Shown here piece by piece: positions 1 to 9,581 of a stretch of DNA of 64,000 nt. Source of the stretch: Chryseobacterium vaccae (GTDB lineage Bacteria > Bacteroidota > Bacteroidia > Flavobacteriales > Weeksellaceae); NCBI RefSeq assembly GCF_009602705.1, contig NZ_VSWH01000001.1, forward strand, positions 4,823,001 to 4,887,000. Direction: 5' to 3'. The notes under the pieces are model-generated. The model had not been told where the DNA came from. It saw nothing but the letters and a program-made list of their open reading frames with translations, and did not search any database. Within the stretch, counting starts at the first letter, position 1. Each line of letters starts with the position of its first letter. Both the position numbers and the translations under genes were made by a program.

Positions 1-465
1 GGAGTTTTAAGTGCTTCTTCTTTTGAAATCGGAGCGTTGATTGCTAGAGCTAATTTTAAAGATGCCAAAGCGATTTTCAATTTCGGAAAACATATCGGTA
101 TCGCTTTCCAGATTATGGATGATTATCTTGATGTATTCGGAGATCAGGCTCAGTTTGGTAAGAAACATGCAGGAGATATTTACGAAAACAAGAAAACTGT
201 TCTTTATCTTTTGGCAAGAGAACATGCTACAGAAGAAGAAAGAAAAGAACTGGACTATTGGTATGGCAAGAAAACCGATAATATAGACAAAGTATACGGA
301 GTTGAAAAGATCTTCAGAAGAACTAAGGTAGATGAAAAAGCCCTTCGTCTGATTGAAAAGCACAACGAGATCGGCCAAAGCTATTTAGAGAAGATCAATA
401 TTCCTGAAGAAAAGAAAAAACCTTTCATAGAACTGGCCAATTACCTTTTAAGAAGAGAAAGCTAA
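1..465 (+). CDS. Polyprenyl synthetase (isoprenyl diphosphate synthase), C-terminal part
   Basis: The open frame enters from the left edge, so the N-terminus and first Asp-rich motif are outside the window. The visible 154 residues are the C-terminal half of a trans-isoprenyl diphosphate synthase. The second Asp-rich motif DDYLD lies at fragment residues 40-44 after a helix ending GIAFQIM, followed by the lysine-containing GDIYENKKT stretch that contacts diphosphate. The family condenses IPP with an allylic diphosphate to make GGPP or longer chains for quinones and carotenoids; product length cannot be read from this fragment. It is followed by GSCFA and other plus-strand genes after a short heptamer-repeat spacer. 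Confidence 0.9.
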   Translation, partial: GVLSASSFEIGALIARANFKDAKAIFNFGKHIGIAFQIMDDYLDVFGDQAQFGKKHAGDIYENKKTVLYLLAREHATEEERKELDYWYGKKTDNIDKVYGVEKIFRRTKVDEKALRLIEKHNEIGQSYLEKINIPEEKKKPFIELANYLLRRES

Positions 466-474
466 AGAGAGAGA

Positions 475-539
475 GGTAGTAGAGACAGCTTACGGGTAGC
501 AGAGATTACCTGCAACCTATAGCCTGCAGCCTGAAATTT
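475..539. repeat. Intergenic 7-nt-period array, unit ending CCT
   Basis: Between the polyprenyl synthetase stop and the GSCFA start, positions 505-532 read as four consecutive 7-mers that all end in cct (for example gcaacct and gcagcct), in exact 7-nt register. Upstream, ggtag occurs at 475 and 495, roughly the complement of the array units, so a weak fold-back is possible. It is one of eight such arrays seen in this window, each with a different unit. Confidence 0.7.
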
Positions 540-544
540 ATACA

Positions 545-1495
545 ATGAAATTCAGAACAGAAGTCAGCATCCCCGGATCAGAAAAAAAGATTGGAATTGA
601 AGATAAGATATTTTCAATAGGGTCGTGTTTTGCCTCGGAAATGTCGGAATTGTTGCAGCAGGGACAACTTCAGACCCTTAATAATCCTTTTGGAACCATC
701 TTCAATCCTTTTTCCATCTATAAGGAAGTGCGGGTGCTCCATGAATCTGCATTTTACGAGGAAGAAGACCTGATTACTTATAATGAGGAGTATATTTCGC
801 TGGATCATCATACAAGTTTTGATACCCGGTATATTCATCAGACGCTGGAAAAAATCAACGGTGCTATTGAGACCGGAAATGCATTTCTTCAGGAAGCAGA
901 CTGGATTATTGTGACATACGGAACTTCATTTATTTATGAATTTATTCCTAAGAAGCAGTTAGTGGCCAACTGTCACAAGATTCCGCAGAAGTTTTTCGAA
1001 AAAAGACTGCTTTCTCATCAGGAACTCACCCATGCCATTTACAATACGATTTTAGATCTTAAAGATATCTGTAAAGAAGGAGTACAGATTCTGTTCAGTG
1101 TTTCGCCGGTGAGACATACCAAAGACGGTATGGTTGAAAACCAGTTAAGTAAATCCAAGCTGATTACGGCAATACATGAGTCTATTTCCATGTTTGAAGA
1201 CTGCCATTATCTGCCGGTGTATGAAATTTTAATGGATGACCTCAGGGATTACCGTTTTTATAAAGAAGACATGATTCATCCGAGCTCCCAGGCGGTTAAC
1301 TATATTTTTGAAAAATTTGGTGATTCTTATTTCTCTGAAGAAACCAGGGATTTTATCAAAGAAAACTTTAAGATCATGAAAGCTTTGGAGCATAAAACCA
1401 CCGATACGAAAGATCCGAAGTTTATTGAGTTCAGGGAAAAATTGGATCAGAGAATTAATAACCAGAGAAATAAAGTTAAACATAACATATTTTAA
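545..1495 (+). CDS. GSCFA domain-containing protein
   Basis: This 316-residue cytoplasmic-looking protein carries the family-defining motif GSCFA at residues 26-30, in the context FSIGSCFASEM. The GSCFA family (PF08885) is related to SGNH/GDSL-type hydrolases. The Ser/Cys motif near the N-terminus and the late DMIHPSSQAVNYIFEKF segment, with a D-x-x-H pair, fit the Ser-Asp-His arrangement of that fold. The substrate is unknown. There is no signal peptide. It starts six bases after the preceding 7-mer array and is followed within seven bases by a small membrane protein gene, suggesting co-transcription. The family call is firm; hydrolase activity is inference. Confidence 0.9.
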   Translation: MKFRTEVSIPGSEKKIGIEDKIFSIGSCFASEMSELLQQGQLQTLNNPFGTIFNPFSIYKEVRVLHESAFYEEEDLITYNEEYISLDHHTSFDTRYIHQTLEKINGAIETGNAFLQEADWIIVTYGTSFIYEFIPKKQLVANCHKIPQKFFEKRLLSHQELTHAIYNTILDLKDICKEGVQILFSVSPVRHTKDGMVENQLSKSKLITAIHESISMFEDCHYLPVYEILMDDLRDYRFYKEDMIHPSSQAVNYIFEKFGDSYFSEETRDFIKENFKIMKALEHKTTDTKDPKFIEFREKLDQRINNQRNKVKHNIF

Positions 1496-1501
1496 AAAAC
1501 T

Positions 1502-1843
1502 ATGGCCGCTATTAAAAATATGGAGGGCTTAACCCATGAACAGATTAATCATGAGCTGCAGAGAGGGGCCAGGTTTGTCCATTTTCAGTATACCATTTCT
1601 ATTATTATCATGACTTTTAAAAGAGGGAGTGATATTTATTTTATTAAAAGTGATGATGTTTCTGTGAAATACAGCTGGAAATATTCTTTACTGACATTTG
1701 TTTTTGGATGGTGGGGATTCCCTTTCGGACCTATTTACAGTATCTCTTCATTGTATAGCAATTTTAAGGGAGGAAAAGACATTACCCAGGAAGTTCTGAA
1801 TCATTTTAGTACAGCACAAACTGTAAAGGAAGTTGTAATTTAG
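1502..1843 (+). CDS. Small hypothetical membrane protein
   Basis: A 113-residue protein of unknown function. It has a polar N-terminus, a short hydrophobic stretch at about residues 28-39 (TISIIIMTF), and a longer one at about 61-85 containing GWWGFPFGPIYSI, which looks like a membrane or interfacial segment. No catalytic motif is visible. It lies seven bases after the GSCFA gene and 34 bases before the DUF4269 gene on the same strand, so it is probably part of that transcription unit. Codon use matches its neighbours. Confidence 0.75.
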   Translation: MAAIKNMEGLTHEQINHELQRGARFVHFQYTISIIIMTFKRGSDIYFIKSDDVSVKYSWKYSLLTFVFGWWGFPFGPIYSISSLYSNFKGGKDITQEVLNHFSTAQTVKEVVI

Positions 1844-1877
1844 ACGTTCACAACTGAAAAGATTAAAAAATAGTAAG

Positions 1878-2405
1878 ATGATTGATTTCACCGGCATTGA
1901 ATATCTGAAAGATGGGAATGAAAGACAGCAAAGAGCCTATGAAGTTCTTACAAAATATCAGGTTTTTCCCAAGCTGAAACCCTATTCTCCGGTGTTGGCG
2001 GGAACCGTTCCGATCGGGATTGATATTGAAAGTAGTGATCTTGATATTATCTGTGAAGTGGATCTCCGGTTTGAGGAAGATTTTCTGGATGATATCATGT
2101 TCAGTCGGTTAATTCCCCCAGATGCTGAAGTAAAGGTTGAAAACATCTTGATTAACGGAGAAAAAAGCATCGTTCTGAACTTTATGCTGGAAGAGTTTCC
2201 TATTGAAATTTTCGGTCAGAATAAACCGTCTCTGGCACAGAATGCTTACCGTCACATGATGGCTGAATACAGAATATTAAGAGATAAAGGAGAAGAATTT
2301 AAACAAAAAATAATAGAACTTAAGAAACAGGGAATCAAAACAGAGCCCGCATTCGGAATGCTGCTGGGTTTGGAAAATCCCTATAAAGATCTGTTGAAAT
2401 TTTAA
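1878..2405 (+). CDS. DUF4269 protein, nucleotidyltransferase-like
   Basis: A 175-residue cytosolic protein matching the DUF4269 family as I recognise it. Residues 42-57 (GTVPIGIDIESSDLDI) resemble the G-[ST]-x(9,13)-D-x-D signature of the nucleotidyltransferase fold, with D54 and D56 as candidate metal ligands. A substrate cannot be assigned. Its stop codon is four bases before the TatD start, so the two genes are likely translated from one message. The family call is moderate to strong; enzymatic activity is inference. Confidence 0.82.
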   Translation: MIDFTGIEYLKDGNERQQRAYEVLTKYQVFPKLKPYSPVLAGTVPIGIDIESSDLDIICEVDLRFEEDFLDDIMFSRLIPPDAEVKVENILINGEKSIVLNFMLEEFPIEIFGQNKPSLAQNAYRHMMAEYRILRDKGEEFKQKIIELKKQGIKTEPAFGMLLGLENPYKDLLKF

Positions 2406-2409
2406 AATA

Positions 2410-3171
2410 ATGATTGATACACATACTCATTTATATGCAGGAGAATTTGATGAAGACAGAAAAGAAACCATTCAGAGGGCTTTGGACAAAGGAATTACAA
2501 AGTTTTATCTTCCTGCCATCGATTCTGAATCCCATGAAAAAATGCTCCGGCTGGAAGCAGAATATCCCGGGCAGATTATTTCCATGATGGGGCTTCATCC
2601 ATGCTATGTAAAGCCTGAATACTGGGAAAAAGAACTTGAAATTGTTAGAAATTATCTGGATCAAAGACATTTTCCGGCGATCGGAGAAATAGGAATTGAT
2701 CTTTACTGGGATAAAGCAACATTGGATATTCAGATAAAAGCCTTTGAGCAGCAAATTGACTGGGCTATAGAAATGGATCTTCCGATCGTCATTCACACCA
2801 GAGAAAGCTTTGATGAAACATTTGAAGTTCTGGAAAGAAAAAAGCACCCGAAACTTCGTGGAATTTTTCACTGTTTTTCAGGAAACCTCGAGCAGGCAAA
2901 ACACGCCATTGATCTTAATTTTATACTGGGAATCGGTGGAGTAGTGACCTTCAAAAATGGAAAGATCGATCAGTTTTTAAATGAAATTCCTTTAGAGAAA
3001 ATTGTTCTGGAAACAGACTCTCCTTATCTGGCTCCGGTTCCGCACAGAGGAAAGAGAAATGAGAGCTCTTATCTGGATCTGGTAGCAGGAAAGCTGGTAG
3101 ATATCTATGGAGTTGACTTTTCAGAAATAGACAGAATAACGACAGAAAATGCGTTGAAAATTTTTCAATAA
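2410..3171 (+). CDS. TatD family metal-dependent deoxyribonuclease
   Basis: A 253-residue TIM-barrel metallohydrolase of the TatD family, which acts on DNA 3-prime ends. The N-terminal metal motif THTH places His5 and His7 right after the start. Further expected ligands follow: Glu in AIGEIGIDLYW, His in IVIHTRES, His in GIFHCFSGN, and Asp in LETDSPYLAP. Length matches the family (about 250-260). It is the last gene of the opening plus-strand group and is followed by a strong bidirectional terminator. Confidence 0.95.
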   Translation: MIDTHTHLYAGEFDEDRKETIQRALDKGITKFYLPAIDSESHEKMLRLEAEYPGQIISMMGLHPCYVKPEYWEKELEIVRNYLDQRHFPAIGEIGIDLYWDKATLDIQIKAFEQQIDWAIEMDLPIVIHTRESFDETFEVLERKKHPKLRGIFHCFSGNLEQAKHAIDLNFILGIGGVVTFKNGKIDQFLNEIPLEKIVLETDSPYLAPVPHRGKRNESSYLDLVAGKLVDIYGVDFSEIDRITTENALKIFQ

Positions 3172-3190
3172 TACATCTGGATATAAAATA

Positions 3191-3223
3191 AAAAATCTTC
3201 TCAGGATATGAGAAGATTTTTTT
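3191..3223. terminator. Bidirectional terminator between tatD-like gene and helicase
   Basis: A perfect 13-bp stem (3191-3203 with 3209-3221) with a GGATA loop is flanked by A-rich sequence on the left and a T-run on the right. It can stop the plus-strand tatD-like unit and the converging helicase gene. Confidence 0.9.
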
Positions 3224-3329
3224 GTTATTTAAATGAATTCCGAAAGATTCTGAAGTTTAAAATGGCCAGTCAGTAATTATATGACTAATAGTAACTTCCA
3301 TCCTCATTCTTCCGGCTTCCATCCCTGAA

Positions 3330-4631
3330 TTATTTCTTTCTGGTAAAATTCTTATTCTTAGGCTTTTTAAAACCAACTGAAGGAGTACTTCCCGTAGTAG
3401 GTTTCTTTTTAGCCTGTGGTCTTCCTGATCTTTGATTCGGAGCTTTTTCAGCACCCGCAGAGACAGGCTTATTATTGGAGTCTCTCTTCTGAATCACTAA
3501 GTCATCCGTATGGAAAGGGTGGTCTTTCACAATCGGAATTTTCTTGCCAATCAGTTTTTCAGTATTTCTCAGATTAAGAAGGTCAAGGCCGTCTACAAAA
3601 GAGATAGAACTCCCTTCTGCGCCAGCTCTACCGGTCCTTCCGATTCGGTGTACATAGGTTTCGGAAACATCTGAAAGCTCAAAGTTGATGACGAACTTTA
3701 ATTCGTCAATATCAATCCCTCTTGCCGCGATGTCTGTGGCTACCAGAACCCTTGTTTTTCCGGACTTAAAGTTGGTTAAGGCATTTTGTCTTGCATTTTG
3801 GGATTTATTCCCGTGAATGGCCTCTGCCGAGATCTTGTCTTTCTGTAACTTTCTTGCAATCTTATCAGCCCCATGTTTCGTTCTTGAAAAAACCAATACA
3901 GAGTCTGAAATATCATTTTCTAAAATGTGAGTAAGAAGATTCAGTTTATTTTCTTTTTCTACAAAATAAACAGACTGTTTGATGGTTTCTGCAGTAGAAG
4001 AAACCGGAGTTACTTCCACTTTTACAGGATTGTTCAGGATAGAATCTGCCAGCTTTTGTATTTCAGAAGGCATGGTTGCAGAGAAAAATAAAGTCTGTCT
4101 TTTCTGTGGAAGAAGTTTGATGATTCTTTTTACATCATGTACAAAACCCATGTCCAGCATTCTGTCAGCTTCGTCTAAAACAAAGATTTCAAGATTTTTT
4201 AAGCTGATAATTCCCTGAGCAATAAAGTCAAGAAGTCTTCCTGGTGTAGCAACCAGAATATCAACTCCTTTTTTCAGAGCAGCTTCCTGATTCCCCTGTT
4301 TTACTCCTCCGAAAATAACAAGCTCCTTCAAAGGAAGGTATTTCCCGTAAGCATGGATATTTTCTTCGATTTGTATTGCCAATTCTCTTGTAGGCGTTAA
4401 AATCAGGGCTTTTATATGGTGGGTTGAAGTTTTGTTTTTGGATAAATTCTGCAGGATAGGAATGGCAAAAGCAGCCGTTTTTCCAGTTCCTGTCTGGGCA
4501 CATCCTAAAAAGTCTCTGCCTTTTAAAATTTCAGGAATAGACTTTTCCTGAATGGGAGTGGGATTGGTATATCCCTGTTCCTGAATTGCTTTTGCAATAG
4601 GTTCTATTAAATTAAGGTCTGTAAAATTCAA
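3330..4631 (-). CDS. DEAD-box ATP-dependent RNA helicase (RhlE-like)
   Basis: A 433-residue superfamily 2 helicase. The Q-motif region ([10 protein letters not shown]) is followed by Walker A AQTGTGKT at 45-52, the LTPTREL motif, DEAD at 153-156, SAT at 184-186, and the C-terminal helicase motifs ending in [11 protein letters not shown] basic, low-complexity tail of about 60 residues rich in Lys, Pro and Ser replaces a folded RNA-binding domain, as in RhlE-type enzymes of ribosome biogenesis or RNA decay. It is a single gene converging on the tatD-like unit. The RhlE assignment is by overall resemblance only. Confidence 0.93.
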   Translation of the reverse strand: MNFTDLNLIEPIAKAIQEQGYTNPTPIQEKSIPEILKGRDFLGCAQTGTGKTAAFAIPILQNLSKNKTSTHHIKALILTPTRELAIQIEENIHAYGKYLPLKELVIFGGVKQGNQEAALKKGVDILVATPGRLLDFIAQGIISLKNLEIFVLDEADRMLDMGFVHDVKRIIKLLPQKRQTLFFSATMPSEIQKLADSILNNPVKVEVTPVSSTAETIKQSVYFVEKENKLNLLTHILENDISDSVLVFSRTKHGADKIARKLQKDKISAEAIHGNKSQNARQNALTNFKSGKTRVLVATDIAARGIDIDELKFVINFELSDVSETYVHRIGRTGRAGAEGSSISFVDGLDLLNLRNTEKLIGKKIPIVKDHPFHTDDLVIQKRDSNNKPVSAGAEKAPNQRSGRPQAKKKPTTGSTPSVGFKKPKNKNFTRKK

Positions 4632-4874
4632 ATGAATTATTTTAAAATTTAAATAAAAATTCCTTCAGTCTGAAAGAATTACATCCTGCAAAGGTAGTCT
4701 AAAAAAAATTAAGAATCTGATCTTACTGCCTATGATGTTGCAGGAGCATATACAAAAAACAAGACCAGCTTTAAAAGTATTTGTTTTTTTGATAAAATGA
4801 GTGGGAATACTGTTGTATAGTAAATCTGTAACTATTAATGGGAATTACGTAATATTTTATACTAGTAAAGAGAT

Positions 4875-4882
4875 TATTTTTG
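4875..4882 (+). promoter_or_regulatory. Promoter -7 box before the exported repeat protein
   Basis: TATTTTTG matches the Bacteroidota -7 consensus TAnnTTTG and lies 26 bases before the ATG at 4909. No TTG is seen at the usual -33 distance. A transcript starting here excludes the longer in-frame start at 4801 and supports 4909, where a signal peptide begins. Confidence 0.45.
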
Positions 4883-4908
4883 AGAAAACTTTTAATACAA
4901 AAATAACC

Positions 4909-6054
4909 ATGAAAAAAACAATCATTGTGCTTGCAGCTATTGCAGGTATCCAAACTAGTGCACAATCCTGGAATCTTACAGGAAACGCAGGAACTACTCC
5001 CAACAATAATTTTATCGGAACAACGGATAACCAGTCGTTGGTTTTTACGACCAATAATGCCGAAAAAATGAGAATCACTCCGGAAGGAAGATTTATTTTT
5101 TACAATATAGGAACTCCGGGGATGGTATGGGATAAAAACTTATTCTTTGGAGGGGGAACAGATAATACCACCACTACTAATAACGTAGCTTTCGGAATGG
5201 GAACTCTTACCCAGGTTACAGGTGGAGGAGGAAATACCGCTTTTGGAAATAATGCCCTGTCATCTTTCAGCAATGGGTTGTGCAATGTAGCCGTAGGGTT
5301 TAACTCTATGAGACACACAGATTCCGGAAATTATAATACCGCTTTGGGAATGAATGCATTGGAGTACTTTAAACAAGGATTAGGGAATATTGGAGTAGGA
5401 AACAGCGCAATAGGATCAGGAAGCCTTATAGGAGATTTCAACGTAGCTGTAGGAACAAGCGCATTAAGGTATATCAACAGCGGAAATTATAATACAATCA
5501 TTGGAGGAGAATCCTTCAGAAGTCTCGCAAAAGGATCATATAACATCAATATAGGCCATGCTAATGCACGATTGATTACTTCAGGAAGCAATAATATTAT
5601 TATAGGGAATTTTATTACGACATACAATGCAACCTCTCCTGAAAACGAATTAAATATCGGAAACTGGATTGTAGGAAATAATGGAACGATCGGTATCGGG
5701 CAGTTTAGTACTCAATTACCAGCAGATGGTATTTCAACAGACGGGGCAAAGTATAAACTTTTTGTAAAAGACGGGATTAGAACAGAAAGGGTAAAAGTAG
5801 ATATTTCAGCCAGTAACGGCTGGGCAGATTATGTTTTCGCCAAAGATTACAAACTAATGCCACTGAAAGAGCTGGATCATTTTATCAGCATAAATGGGCA
5901 TCTTCCGGAAGTTCCTACTACTGAAGAAGCTATTAAAAACGGAATTGAACTGAAAGAGATGAACATCCTGCTTCTTAAGAAAGTAGAAGAGCTTACCCTT
6001 TACACTCTGGAACAGGAAAAGCGTATTCAGGCTCTGGAAAAGAAAATTAAATAA
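4909..6054 (+). CDS. Exported repeat-rich protein with C-terminal coiled coil
   Basis: Start chosen at 4909 because MKKTIIVLAAIAGIQTSAQ is a clear signal peptide. The frame extends upstream to 4801, but that extension lies before a candidate promoter. The mature part of this 381-residue protein has repeats of the type NTAFGNNAL, NVAVGFNSM, NTALGMNAL, NVAVGTSAL, resembling YadA-like head or phage tail-fibre beta-repeats. The C-terminus has the common Bacteroidota ending KLFVKDGIRTERVKV, then LPEVPTTEEA and a heptad-rich helix (LLLKKVEELTLYTLEQEKRI), as seen in trimeric fibre proteins. It has no T9SS domain. It is 12 bases upstream of a T9SS protein and probably co-transcribed. A surface or fibre role is inference. 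Confidence 0.8.
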   Translation: MKKTIIVLAAIAGIQTSAQSWNLTGNAGTTPNNNFIGTTDNQSLVFTTNNAEKMRITPEGRFIFYNIGTPGMVWDKNLFFGGGTDNTTTTNNVAFGMGTLTQVTGGGGNTAFGNNALSSFSNGLCNVAVGFNSMRHTDSGNYNTALGMNALEYFKQGLGNIGVGNSAIGSGSLIGDFNVAVGTSALRYINSGNYNTIIGGESFRSLAKGSYNINIGHANARLITSGSNNIIIGNFITTYNATSPENELNIGNWIVGNNGTIGIGQFSTQLPADGISTDGAKYKLFVKDGIRTERVKVDISASNGWADYVFAKDYKLMPLKELDHFISINGHLPEVPTTEEAIKNGIELKEMNILLLKKVEELTLYTLEQEKRIQALEKKIK

Positions 6055-6066
6055 AGGTTATATAGT

Positions 6067-7788
6067 ATGAAAAAGATTTATATAACATTATTAATGACCA
6101 TTCCTCTGATGCTTTTTTCACAAGGGGAAAATGACAACTGGTATTTCGGAGGGTTTGCAGGAATTAATTTCTCTGGAAGTACTCCCATAGCTCTTCATGA
6201 CAGCCAGATGTTTGTAGCCGGGGCAGCCACAGCTTCTGTAAGTGACAGCAGCGGAAAACTGCTTTTTTATACGGATGGAGACAACGTCTGGAACCGTGAG
6301 CATCAGCTGATGGACAATGGAGATAATCTGAATCAATACTCTTCATGGCAGATTTGTATTGTAAAGCATCCTGCTAATCCTAATCTGTATTATATTTTTG
6401 GAAGCGGAACACCAGTTTCCGGAATAGGAAATGTAATCCGTTATTCTGTAGTTGATATTTCCCAGGGAAGTATTGGGCAAAATGGTTTGCCTTTGGGAAG
6501 TGTTTTACCTAATTTTAAAACAGTCCCGATTCTAAATGATTCCGGAGAGTTTACATCTTCTAAAGGTGCCACCATTGTACCTCATGCCAATGGAAATGCC
6601 TTCTGGGTGTTATTTACAGAAGACAGAACCCTGTACAGCTATCTTCTGGATAGTACAGGACTCGTTAATAACAGTCCGGTTATAAGCAATCTGAATATCG
6701 GAAATATTAACCCGTCTTTCTTTACCCATCATTCCTACCTTAAAGCATCACCCAGATTAAGTAACTGCAGCGCGTTTTCAAATTATCTGAGCTTTACATC
6801 CGTAGGTAACAATTCTTATAATGAAAGCAGGGTATATTCCTTTGATGACAGTACAGGAAAGATTACCAACGATTATGAGCTTGTAATAGCCACCTTAAAC
6901 CCTTTTTTAACAGAGTTTAATAGTACCTCATCTATTTTATATATGGGCGGATATGAACCTGGAGTCGGGGCGCTTTATGCCATCAATCTGGAGGCTTCTA
7001 CAAATAATAATATCGTATATAGCAGTGTATATCCCATTAATCATACTTCTATTCCTTACACGGCGGTAGAGGGAATGCAGAGAAATAAAGACGGAGATAT
7101 CTACATTCAGTACGGGTATAACTATTCAGCATCAAAAATACTTAATCCGGATGTATATGGCGGAGCAACGCTGGATTTATACAACATTTATCTGCATCCC
7201 GGCGTTGGAAGATCATTTCCCCAACTTGTTCCCTCATTGTCTGCGAGTACCGGAGCCCATTGTATTCCGGATAAAATTCTGCAGAATCCTGAACAGAATA
7301 TGAATCACACGTATCAGGTGGCCAATACCATTACGGCAAAAGATAATTATAAAATTGATGCCGGAAAGAACATCACGATGAAGGCGGGGAATAATATAAC
7401 CCTTCTTCCCGGAGTTGATATTCAGTCAGGAGCCCGTTATCTGGGAACGATTGAAGGATGTGAAACTCCGTGTGGAGCAGCTGAAAGGAAAAATAAGTCC
7501 GAAAAGAAAAGCATGTTTCTGGATTTAAGGAAAAAGAACTCTTCAAAAACAGGAATAGAGGTGAAAGATACTTCAGTTACTATTTACCCTAACCCTGCAT
7601 CCGATATTTTAAATATTAAGACCCAGGCTAAAATTAATGAAGTTGAGGTTTATGATAAATCCGGGAAAAAGATCAATGTCCCTGTAAATAACGATAAGGT
7701 TAATGTGAAAAACCTTCCTGCAGGTTCCTATCTTATCAGAATTATAACTGAAAAGGACACCGTTTCCAAACAGTTTATTAAAAAATAA
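6067..7788 (+). CDS. T9SS-secreted protein with propeller-like N-terminal region
   Basis: A 573-residue exported protein beginning with signal peptide MKKIYITLLMTIPLMLFSQG. The N-terminal segment DNWYFGGFAGINFSG followed by GKLLFYTDGDNVWNR is the pattern seen in Bacteroidota beta-propeller-like gliding or adhesion proteins. After about residue 410 comes a stretch like KIDAGKNITMKAGNNITLLPG, resembling short beta-helix repeats. The last 80 residues are a type A T9SS sorting domain: TIYPNPASDILNI, then YDKSGKKI, LPAGSYLIRI, and terminal KQFIKK. It would cross the outer membrane through the type IX system. The ligand is unknown. Confidence 0.9.
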   Translation: MKKIYITLLMTIPLMLFSQGENDNWYFGGFAGINFSGSTPIALHDSQMFVAGAATASVSDSSGKLLFYTDGDNVWNREHQLMDNGDNLNQYSSWQICIVKHPANPNLYYIFGSGTPVSGIGNVIRYSVVDISQGSIGQNGLPLGSVLPNFKTVPILNDSGEFTSSKGATIVPHANGNAFWVLFTEDRTLYSYLLDSTGLVNNSPVISNLNIGNINPSFFTHHSYLKASPRLSNCSAFSNYLSFTSVGNNSYNESRVYSFDDSTGKITNDYELVIATLNPFLTEFNSTSSILYMGGYEPGVGALYAINLEASTNNNIVYSSVYPINHTSIPYTAVEGMQRNKDGDIYIQYGYNYSASKILNPDVYGGATLDLYNIYLHPGVGRSFPQLVPSLSASTGAHCIPDKILQNPEQNMNHTYQVANTITAKDNYKIDAGKNITMKAGNNITLLPGVDIQSGARYLGTIEGCETPCGAAERKNKSEKKSMFLDLRKKNSSKTGIEVKDTSVTIYPNPASDILNIKTQAKINEVEVYDKSGKKINVPVNNDKVNVKNLPAGSYLIRIITEKDTVSKQFIKK

Positions 7789-7810
7789 TACCTGAAGTAA
7801 ATAAATGAAT

Positions 7811-7838
7811 AATGGCTGTCCATTTCCGGGCAGCCATT
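7811..7838. terminator. Hairpin between convergent T9SS and DUF6438 genes
   Basis: An 11-bp stem with one imperfect pair (7811-7821 with 7828-7838) sits between two converging genes. It lacks a long T-run, so efficiency is uncertain. Confidence 0.6.
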
Positions 7839-7874
7839 GATATATAATTACTATTAAAATATTTTTAAACGAAG

Positions 7875-8363
7875 CTATTTTATCTTAGTCCATTGTTGAT
7901 TCTTTCTAAGATCCTCAAAAAAACGGTAAACTTCCGAAAGCTTTTCACTCCCTCGTTTTCCGTAATCTTCAACATTTTTTGATGTTCCGTCTGTAAAATT
8001 TATCCTTAGATAAGACGTCGGGAGATCAGTAATATTTCTTTCCCCGTATTTGTCATTTAAATTTTTTACATTCAGATCATTCAGTAGACCGACTAATTTA
8101 TTATAATCCTCTTGTCTGATGGTTCCCTTAAAAGTTCCTTCTCTGGGTTTTGAGAATTCATCCTTTGAAGGTTTATTACTGAAATTAAAATGTTCTGCTT
8201 CAAAAATTGCTGTCCTGTCCGAATTGACCGTTATTTTGAAAACAGGGCAGAATCCGAAACAGGGAGTTGCTTCATATTCAATTTTGGAATACTGAGGGTT
8301 GCTTTTTTGAGTGTTGCATGAAAACAGGAATATAAATGCACATAATGCCAGTATGTATCTCAT
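7875..8363 (-). CDS. DUF6438 lipoprotein
   Basis: A 162-residue protein with a lipoprotein signal peptide; the lipobox cysteine is Cys16 (FLFSCNTQ). The mature part has the DUF6438 pattern: EATPCFGFCPVFKITV, then the acidic and aromatic strand FEAEHFNFS, and a helix QEDYNKLVGLLNDLN. The CFGFC cysteine pair is conserved in this family as I know it. Function is unknown; an inner- or outer-membrane-anchored periplasmic role is expected. It is a single gene converging on the T9SS gene and divided from obg by a terminator. Confidence 0.88.
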   Translation of the reverse strand: MRYILALCAFIFLFSCNTQKSNPQYSKIEYEATPCFGFCPVFKITVNSDRTAIFEAEHFNFSNKPSKDEFSKPREGTFKGTIRQEDYNKLVGLLNDLNVKNLNDKYGERNITDLPTSYLRINFTDGTSKNVEDYGKRGSEKLSEVYRFFEDLRKNQQWTKIK

Positions 8364-8436
8364 CGTTTTATTTTATGAAACTTACTCAATAACTGTTCCA
8401 AAAAAATGGCATTTGTCTTTCATATAAAATAAAAAT

Positions 8437-8460
8437 AACCCCGGAATGGTTTCCGGGGTT
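8437..8460 (-). terminator. Terminator of the hpt-adk-obg group
   Basis: A 10-bp perfect stem (8437-8446 with 8451-8460) with loop TGGT lies just downstream of obg. On the minus strand it is followed by a T-rich run. Confidence 0.85.
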
Positions 8461-8510
8461 GTTATTTTATGCAGCTTCAGCCAAAGCTGATGAGTTTTAA
8501 TGTAAATGTT

Positions 8511-9494
8511 CTATCCGTGCAGTTTTTTCCAGATTGCATCCTTCAGTTCTACAAGGCCTTCACCTGTAACCCCTGAAAAGAATAGCGGTTGTCTGTTCTC
8601 TGGGAATTCTGCGGAAATTTCTTTTTTCAGCTCATCATCCAGAAGATCAGATTTTGAAATAGAAACAATGAAATCCTTATCCAGAAGTTCAGGATTATAT
8701 TCCTTCAGCTCATTTTCCAGAATTTTAAACTCCTGGAAGTGATCCTCAGAATCAGCAGGAATTAAGAATAGCAGGATCGAGTTTCTTTCAATATGTCTTA
8801 AGAATCTGTGTCCCAGTCCTTTTCCTTCTGCGGCACCTTCAATAATCCCCGGAATATCAGCCATTACAAATGATTTGTAATTTCTGTAGTCTACAATCCC
8901 AAGATTAGGAGTAAGCGTGGTAAACGCATAATTGGCAATCTTAGGCTTTGCTGCGGAAACTGAAGCTAAAAGTGTAGATTTTCCTGCATTGGGGAAACCT
9001 ACAAGACCTACATCAGCAAGAATTTTAAGCTCAAAGACAATATAGCCTTCTTCTCCGGGAAGTCCGGGTTGTGCATATCTTGGCGTTTGATTGGTAGAAG
9101 ACTTGAAATGTTCGTTTCCTAAACCTCCTTTTCCACCACGCATCAGGATGATTTCCTGCTTGTCGTCCAGAATTTCACCAATGATTTCTCCATCTTCATT
9201 TTTGGCAATTGTACCAATGGGAACATCAATATAAATATCATCTCCGTCTGCTCCCGTAAGCTGGCTTTTTCCTCCGTTTACACCTCGGTCGGCTTTTACG
9301 TGACGGGTATAACGAAGAGGAAGAAGAGTCCATTCATTGGCATTTCCCCTCATGATGATGTGTCCTCCACGGCCACCGTCTCCTCCATCAGGGCCTCCTT
9401 TAGGAATATATTTTTCACGGCGGAGATGGGCAGAACCCGCGCCCCCGTGTCCACTCTTACAATGGATTTTTACGTAATCTACAAAATTTGACAT
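8511..9494 (-). CDS. obg: Obg family GTPase
   Basis: A 327-residue Obg/CgtA GTPase involved in late 50S ribosome assembly. It starts with the glycine-rich Obg fold (residues 1-158, including GHGGAGS and [12 protein letters not shown]), followed by the G domain with P-loop GFPNAGKS at 166-173, switch [11 protein letters not shown], and the SKSD motif that contacts guanine. It ends soon after the G domain, so the C-terminal OCT extension of Firmicutes Obg is absent. It is downstream of adk on the same strand, with a heptamer-repeat spacer between them. Confidence 0.97.
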   Translation of the reverse strand: MSNFVDYVKIHCKSGHGGAGSAHLRREKYIPKGGPDGGDGGRGGHIIMRGNANEWTLLPLRYTRHVKADRGVNGGKSQLTGADGDDIYIDVPIGTIAKNEDGEIIGEILDDKQEIILMRGGKGGLGNEHFKSSTNQTPRYAQPGLPGEEGYIVFELKILADVGLVGFPNAGKSTLLASVSAAKPKIANYAFTTLTPNLGIVDYRNYKSFVMADIPGIIEGAAEGKGLGHRFLRHIERNSILLFLIPADSEDHFQEFKILENELKEYNPELLDKDFIVSISKSDLLDDELKKEISAEFPENRQPLFFSGVTGEGLVELKDAIWKKLHG

Positions 9495-9507
9495 TTCTTA
9501 TAATTAG

Positions 9508-9581
9508 GAGTTATGAGTTATGAATTATGAGCTATGAATTGTAAAAACTTAAACTCATTACTCATAACTTTTAACTATTTT
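9508..9581. repeat. Inverted pair of 7-nt-period arrays between adk and obg
   Basis: Positions 9508-9542 are five consecutive 7-mers of the type gagttat, each with zero to two changes. Positions 9554-9581 are four 7-mers of the type ctcataa, roughly the reverse complement, and run into the adk stop codon. An A-rich spacer of 11 bases separates the arms, so a transcript could fold into an imperfect hairpin. Confidence 0.85.

Noticed and set aside
3257..3454. 65-codon minus-strand frame at the helicase 3-prime end
   Set aside because: Overlaps the helicase tail in another frame; basic low-complexity product typical of a shadow.
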